A DNA stretch of 64,000 bases, taken from NCBI RefSeq assembly GCF_026191725.2, contig NZ_CP120863.1, positions 4,940,001 to 5,004,000 on the forward strand, read 5' to 3'. A model generated the notes under the pieces. The model saw only the letters and a list, made by a program, of their open reading frames with translations. It was not told where the DNA came from and ran no database searches. Within the stretch, counting starts at the first letter, position 1. Each line of letters begins with the position of its first letter. Below are positions 58,204-64,000 of the stretch, in pieces. This DNA comes from Roseibium porphyridii (GTDB lineage: Bacteria > Pseudomonadota > Alphaproteobacteria > Rhizobiales > Stappiaceae). The position numbers and the translations under genes were made by a program.

Positions 58204-58525
58204 GGCGTACGAATGTTCCGATCCGAATCAAGAGTTACTTGTTAATCATGCCTTAAGAAAGAGCCGACACCGAATCCGCAACCCGCTTTCTGACGTAGAA
58301 TCCGTAACTTGTCCCCGACTATGCGCTGCGGGAATTCAAAATCGGCAGGCAATTTGATGCCAGCCACCCTAAACCGGCGAAAACCACTTAACCGTGCAAA
58401 GAACTGCGACCCATCCCATAGAGTGCCTTTGGTCTTTCCATTTCTCCAGGCTTCCGTTAGAGTTAACTTGGGTAAACAATTGGTGTCGCGGCGTTTGATA
58501 GAGTGCATTTGAAGAGAGGGCTGGC
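58204..58525. other. 322-base divergent intergenic region
   Basis: No gene, repeat or clear promoter found between the TipF-like gene and the tail-anchored protein gene. The AT-rich part (58440-58500) is the most likely promoter area. Confidence 0.35.
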
Positions 58526-59290
58526 ATGCGTGCTTCCGGGCAAACATCCAGGCGTCCTTTGCCGCATGCCGTTCGAGCTCCAGACAGAGGCCCCGGCGCT
58601 ATTGCGGCCAAAGAAGCAGATCGCCCACCGCAGCGCAGCCAGCAATCGGCTTTGCGTAACGAAGCAAGCGGTCCGGGATGTCATTCTGACGATCAGATTG
58701 AAAAGGCACTCGTCAAAGCACTCAAGAGCCCTGAATTTCAATCCGCACCGCAGCTAAGATCCTTTCTTGGCTTTGTGGTCCGCGCCACGCTCAACGACCA
58801 GCGGGAAAAAATCAAAGGCTATACAATTGCGGTCGAAGCACTTGGTCGGCCCGAAGACTTCAATCCGGTGACCGACCCGATTGTGCGCGTCGAAGCCGCC
58901 AGATTGCGACGCCGCCTCGAAAAATACTATGAAGGTTCCGGCTCAAACGACCCGGTGCGGATTGCTATCCCAAAGGGCAGCTACACACCGCATTTTTTTG
59001 AACCGGCTGACAAGAACACATCAGGACCGGAAAGAGTTCACACACTCACTATTCAGTTCGACAGTCTGGCCACTGATACGTCAAAGTCCCTTGAAACACT
59101 GACAAGACTTCAGGAACAGGGTGAACCTGTCTCCGGCACAAAAGCGGATCCGTCTGAGGACCAGCCGGGAGTCTGGCGCGAGTTGGAAATCTCTTACCGA
59201 CAGCTCCTTCGTAGTCAGGTTCCCTTCCACATGGTGATGGTGATCGGCATTGCCTGCTTTTTGGTCGGTGTTCTGGCTGCAACCCTCTGA
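58526..59290 (+). CDS. tail-anchored protein with adenylate-cyclase-associated helix-turn-helix-like domain
   Basis: A 254-residue protein. Residues 56-158 match a domain usually found at the N-terminus of alphaproteobacterial TPR or cyclase-type regulators. Its markers are LRSFLGFVVRATLN, IKGYTIAVEALGR, DFNPVTDPIVRVEAARLRRR and IAIPKGSYTPHF. Here it is followed by about 75 linker residues and a single C-terminal hydrophobic helix (234-254, MVMVIGIACFLVGVLAATL) with no TPR or cyclase. The first 55 residues look disordered and basic. I infer a membrane-tethered regulator; DNA binding is unproven. Confidence 0.78.
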   Translation: MRASGQTSRRPLPHAVRAPDRGPGAIAAKEADRPPQRSQQSALRNEASGPGCHSDDQIEKALVKALKSPEFQSAPQLRSFLGFVVRATLNDQREKIKGYTIAVEALGRPEDFNPVTDPIVRVEAARLRRRLEKYYEGSGSNDPVRIAIPKGSYTPHFFEPADKNTSGPERVHTLTIQFDSLATDTSKSLETLTRLQEQGEPVSGTKADPSEDQPGVWRELEISYRQLLRSQVPFHMVMVIGIACFLVGVLAATL

Positions 59291-59421
59291 CGTCGCGTTT
59301 TCCTGCGCATTCGCTGCCGTTCAATCCGTCTGTTTGCTCCTGAAATGACCCATTTCGCCGTGAAACTGCAAAATGCGTCATCTGACAACGCTTTGTTTAC
59401 CCTGTTCGGAGAATTATCAGG

Positions 59422-60966
59422 TTGACGAATCTTTCGATATTCGAAAGTGCCGGATCGAGCGATGGGAGTTGCCCAGCAATGGGGAGTAACGAGGGCACTG
59501 AGTTGCCTGTAATTGTACGTGTCCTGGACGCATCAGCTTCGGAAGCTGCACGCACGGCAGCGGTCTGTGCCAAACTGGCTCATGCCTGCTCCGATCCTAT
59601 CCTTTATACGGATTCTGCCTCCTGCCTTCAGGATCTCGCAGACAAATCAACTGACATCCTGATTATTGACCTTGAGACAATTGGCGGTGACGAAGCTCTT
59701 GAGGCTTATGCCGTTCGCTGCCCAAAATCGGTGATAATGGCTGTCTCGGCAAAAGGGTCTGTGTCGCGCGCTGTCAGCGCTATGCGCGCGGGCGCTCATG
59801 ACTTTCTGACAAAGCCCTTCTCGCTTGACGCACTGGCGTCGAAGGTCTCCTTCCAACTGGAACAACGCCGTCCGGCCATCAAGAGCGCACCGGCTCCGAT
59901 CGAGCCGATGCCGGCTCCCGCCGTTATTGAAAGACCTGTCCCAGTTGAACGGGTTAACATACAAGACATTGAAGTTACCGGCCATTCGCGGCTGATCGGT
60001 GCTTCTGCTAAAATGCGGGATGTACACGAACAGATCAGCCGAATGGCCCCTTCTCAAGCGCCAGTGTTCATCACCGGTGAGTCCGGTACCGGCAAAGAAC
60101 TTTGCGCCAACGCTGTCCACGATCTTTCCGAGCGCAAGTCAAACCGGTTCGTGACCCTCAATTGCGCAGCGATCCCACGTGATCTCATCGAGAGCGAAAT
60201 CTTCGGCTATATGCGTGGGGCGTTCACCGGCGCCACCGACAATCGGGCCGGCGCGGCGGAACAGGCAGACGGCGGAACCCTGTTTCTCGATGAAATCGGC
60301 GAGATGGATCTGCTCTTGCAAAGCAAATTGCTCCGGTTCCTGCAAACGGGCACATTCCAGAGACTGGGCGACACCCAGACGCGAAAGGTCGATGCGCGGA
60401 TCATCTGCGCCACCAATCGCGATCCCGTTGCCGAAATTTCAGCTGGCCGGTTCCGCGAAGACCTCTACTACAGACTTCACGTGCTGCCGATCCATTTGCC
60501 CCCTTTGCGCGAGAGACGAGACGACATCCTGCCATTGGCTGCTGCCTTTCTTGACCGGTATTCGGGTGAAGAGCGGCGATCCTTCAAAGGGTTCGACGCA
60601 GATGCGGAAGCACGCATCATCGCCTATGCCTGGCCGGGCAATGTTCGTCAGCTGGAAAACACCATTCGGCAGATTGTCGTGATGAACGACGGAGTAGCGG
60701 TCACGTTCGATATGCTTCCGATAGTGATCCGCGACCAAAGCAGCCGCCCGAACGCCATTATTGATCTGTCCAGGGAAAGAGCTCGCGTGCCGGTTCCGAG
60801 CCGGCCTTTCGGCGCAATCGAGCCGCTTTGGGCTCAGGAGCGGCGGATCATCGAAGATGCTCTGGACGCCTTTGACGGCAACATCGCAATGGCCGCAGCC
60901 GCCCTCGAGATCAGCCCTTCAACTATCTACCGCAAACGCCAGTCCTGGACGGCGCGCAGTCTTTAA
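59422..60966 (+). CDS. sigma-54-dependent Fis-family transcriptional regulator with receiver-like domain
   Basis: A 514-residue NtrC-family activator. A receiver-like domain (about 30-150) keeps the acceptor aspartate D83 (IIDLE) and lysine K131 (LTKPF), but has only one acidic residue at the usual N-terminal pair. The AAA+ domain shows Walker A GESGTGKE (219-226), GAFTGA (266-271) and Walker [13 protein letters not shown] Fis-type helix-turn-helix ends the protein ([16 protein letters not shown]). It should drive sigma-54 promoters. The start is TTG 59422; an ATG at 59479 is an alternative. Confidence 0.93.
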   Translation: MTNLSIFESAGSSDGSCPAMGSNEGTELPVIVRVLDASASEAARTAAVCAKLAHACSDPILYTDSASCLQDLADKSTDILIIDLETIGGDEALEAYAVRCPKSVIMAVSAKGSVSRAVSAMRAGAHDFLTKPFSLDALASKVSFQLEQRRPAIKSAPAPIEPMPAPAVIERPVPVERVNIQDIEVTGHSRLIGASAKMRDVHEQISRMAPSQAPVFITGESGTGKELCANAVHDLSERKSNRFVTLNCAAIPRDLIESEIFGYMRGAFTGATDNRAGAAEQADGGTLFLDEIGEMDLLLQSKLLRFLQTGTFQRLGDTQTRKVDARIICATNRDPVAEISAGRFREDLYYRLHVLPIHLPPLRERRDDILPLAAAFLDRYSGEERRSFKGFDADAEARIIAYAWPGNVRQLENTIRQIVVMNDGVAVTFDMLPIVIRDQSSRPNAIIDLSRERARVPVPSRPFGAIEPLWAQERRIIEDALDAFDGNIAMAAAALEISPSTIYRKRQSWTARSL

Positions 60967-61074
60967 CCGTCTACATTTACCGCATTGCACACATTTTCTT
61001 GTCTATCAGGGAAAGTCGGTCTATATCGGCCACAACCCTGAGAACAGACAAGATTAAAGGGCGTGTGGGTACTT

Positions 61075-61650
61075 ATGAAAACACTGGCAGGTAGACGTGC
61101 AACCGGACGGCTTGCGGCTGCAATCCTGATTGCGACCGGAACACTGGCCGGCACATTGGCTGCGCAGGCTCAATCAGAGCAAGTGGCCAAACCTTCGCAG
61201 TCTTTTCTCCAGGCTCTAACCGCTTTTGATACAGCCTGGGACAGTTCGGAACTTGCCTTCACCATCGTGAGCTTTTCCCAGGATGCAAGCACAGGCTATG
61301 GCAAATATACGCCGCTTAGCGAAGCGAAATTTGCCGATGGGGATACCATCAATGTTTATGCGGAACCTGTCGGATATGGCTTTCAGGAAACTGCGGATGG
61401 GTACACCTATGAACTCACTGCCAGCTACCGTCTTTTGAACCTGTCCGGACAGGTGCTTGCCGAACAAAGCAATTTCGCCTCATTTACCGGGACCAGCAGA
61501 TCCAAGAAACGGGAGCTCTCTGCCGGGTTGAGTTTCCAGTTCAGTGGATTGCCGGCAGGCGATTATCAGCTCGAAACGAGCTTCAGCGACACATTCGGTG
61601 GAAAGAAGGCTGCCTTTAACCTGCCTTTCACGGTTGTCGAGGCCAATTGA
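61075..61650 (+). CDS. hypothetical exported protein, about 191 residues
   Basis: I do not recognise this protein. A signal peptide is clear (hydrophobic core RLAAAILIATGTLAGTLAAQAQ, cleavage near AQA/QSE). The mature protein is predominantly beta-strand (alternating hydrophobic residues), ending with a segment that looks like an Ig-like strand (SFQFSGLPAGDYQLETSF). No cysteines. The ATG at 61075 is used; an in-frame GTG at 61063 is possible. It follows the sigma-54 regulator by 108 bases on the same strand and may be its target (inference). Confidence 0.78.
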   Translation: MKTLAGRRATGRLAAAILIATGTLAGTLAAQAQSEQVAKPSQSFLQALTAFDTAWDSSELAFTIVSFSQDASTGYGKYTPLSEAKFADGDTINVYAEPVGYGFQETADGYTYELTASYRLLNLSGQVLAEQSNFASFTGTSRSKKRELSAGLSFQFSGLPAGDYQLETSFSDTFGGKKAAFNLPFTVVEAN

Positions 61651-61782
61651 CCACTGAAACCTGCGGGCCAAAGAACAACGTTCGGCTAGCTTTTTGAGGC
61701 GCTAAAGGCCTTCGCCCTGACGAACCCTTGTCCGCAAGGGTGGCCTGGCACCCAAAAGCGTACAATTTATCATCACAAAGCA

Positions 61783-61811
61783 TTGACAAGACGGCCTTCG
61801 GTACATAAATC
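61783..61811 (+). promoter_or_regulatory. groESL promoter
   Basis: TTGACA at 61783-61788 and TAAATC at 61806-61811 with a 17-base spacer. The -35 box is perfect and the -10 is weak. The location just before CIRCE fits a heat-shock promoter; overlap with a sigma-32-type site cannot be excluded. Confidence 0.65.
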
Positions 61812-61820
61812 GTGGGCGCG

Positions 61821-61847
61821 TTAGCACTCGCCTTTGAGGAGTGCTAG
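61821..61847 (+). promoter_or_regulatory. CIRCE operator (HrcA binding site)
   Basis: TTAGCACTC, nine bases, GAGTGCTAG: the CIRCE consensus with only the last base different from the canonical GAGTGCTAA. HrcA repressor binds here and represses groESL in the absence of heat shock. It lies 103 bases before the groES ATG. Confidence 0.95.
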
Positions 61848-61949
61848 TAGCCTCATGAAGGGAAGGCCCTTCATGCGAAATCAACCTAGAAATCATGTCT
61901 CGCGCGCTGCCAATTGCGTGGGGCGCGCTCATGAGAGGAAACTAGTCTT

Positions 61950-62237
61950 ATGGCATTTCGTCCACTGCACGACCGTGTCGTTGTTCGCCGCGTAGACTCT
62001 GAAGAGAAAACCGCTGGCGGCATTATCATTCCGGACACCGCAAAAGAGAAACCGCAGGAAGGCGAGATCATCGCCGTCGGTAATGGTGCTCGCAAAGACA
62101 ATGGCGAGATCGTAGCTCTCGACGTCAAGGCAGGCGACCGCGTCCTGTTCGGCAAGTGGTCCGGCACCGAAGTTAAAATCGACGGTGAAGACCTCCTGAT
62201 CATGAAGGAATCCGACATCATGGGCGTGATCGCTTAA
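61950..62237 (+). CDS. groES: co-chaperonin GroES
   Basis: The 95-residue lid of the GroEL folding chamber. The start [20 protein letters not shown], the mobile loop region [13 protein letters not shown] and the end [14 protein letters not shown] are canonical. It lies 55 bases before groEL in the classical operon under CIRCE/HrcA control. AGAGGAAAC serves as ribosome-binding site. Confidence 0.98.
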   Translation: MAFRPLHDRVVVRRVDSEEKTAGGIIIPDTAKEKPQEGEIIAVGNGARKDNGEIVALDVKAGDRVLFGKWSGTEVKIDGEDLLIMKESDIMGVIA

Positions 62238-62283
62238 GTCAGCGAACCGCTTTTTGATCTCATCATCATTCCAATTTAAGTGA

Positions 62284-63936
<1,653 letters not shown>

Positions 63937-63965
63937 GCCAGTCCTTCCAGACGATCCAAGACTTG

Positions 63966-63991
63966 AGGGCGAGCCATTGGCTCGCCCTTTT
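63966..63991 (+). terminator. intrinsic terminator after groEL
   Basis: A 10-bp stem AGGGCGAGCC/GGCTCGCCCT (63966-63975 and 63979-63988) with an ATT loop, followed by TTT. Confidence 0.9.
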
Positions 63992-64000
63992 GCTTTGGCG

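Larger units (their letters stand above)
61651..61949. other. groES upstream region: hairpin, promoter and CIRCE
   Basis: A 299-base region without a gene. A 7-bp hairpin ACCCTTG/CAAGGGT with a TCCG loop lies at 61724-61741, and the groE promoter and CIRCE follow. The hairpin lacks a T-run. Confidence 0.5.

Overview
This window looks like chromosomal DNA of a free-living alphaproteobacterium of the order Hyphomicrobiales (Rhizobiales). The gene complement resembles the Stappiaceae (Roseibium/Labrenzia type), but the genus is inference. Supporting signs are an aa3 oxidase cluster in rhizobial order (ctaC-ctaD-ctaB-coxF-ctaG-ctaE-DUF983-SURF1), the lineage-restricted families DUF6101, DUF4170, DUF2093 and IalB, a MutL with the endonuclease motif, and a TipF-like degenerate EAL protein. 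I see no insertion sequence, prophage, CRISPR array, rRNA or tRNA. Nearly all of the window is ordinary, densely packed core genome.

Layout. 1-6.3 kb (minus): a c-di-GMP signalling protein cut by the left edge, a GNAT acetyltransferase, an M16 peptidase, thrC and YqgE. 6.5-8.0 kb (plus): a DsbD N-domain protein and a Prx5 peroxiredoxin. 8.0-14.7 kb (minus): the complete aa3 cytochrome oxidase and assembly cluster, punctuated by intrinsic hairpins and preceded by a structured leader. 15.2-20 kb: IalB, a CPA2 antiporter, a HAD phosphatase and TldD. 20.2-26.5 kb: two coupled small genes and DUF2093 (plus), facing a lipid A/Kdo operon (pmbA-cysQ-DUF4170-DUF374-waaA-lpxK, minus). 26.8-32 kb: DUF6101, ubiA, a secreted proline-rich protein, purD and a haloacetate-dehalogenase-like hydrolase. 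32-38 kb: a GGDEF-EAL protein, a patatin lipase, a small unknown and a secreted metallo-beta-lactamase-fold protein. 38-44 kb: rsmD, an RluB-type pseudouridine synthase, tadA, an alpha/beta hydrolase, mutL and a HAD hydrolase. 44.5-49 kb: cheZ/cheY, a MaoC hydratase, ribF and a GT87 membrane glycosyltransferase. 49.3-58.2 kb: ileS, lspA, a lipoprotein, an M16 active/inactive pair and the TipF-like protein. 58.5-61.7 kb: a tail-anchored helix-turn-helix-like protein, a sigma-54 activator and an exported unknown. 61.8-64 kb: CIRCE-controlled groES-groEL.

Functional themes. (1) Respiration: oxidase subunits with heme-O synthase, Cox11 and SURF1 in one transcription direction. (2) Envelope: lipid A and Kdo transfer, lipoprotein signal peptidase, periplasmic M16 pair, IalB. 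(3) Motility and second messenger: CheY/CheZ, three c-di-GMP-related proteins and a TipF-like flagellar-pole candidate. (4) Translation and repair housekeeping.

I did not find an obvious new defence or mobile system. The most interesting unexplained material is non-coding: a three-hairpin leader before ctaC and strong hairpins between oxidase genes. Next come two overlapping small genes beside tldD and a tail-anchored DNA-binding-like protein beside a sigma-54 regulator.
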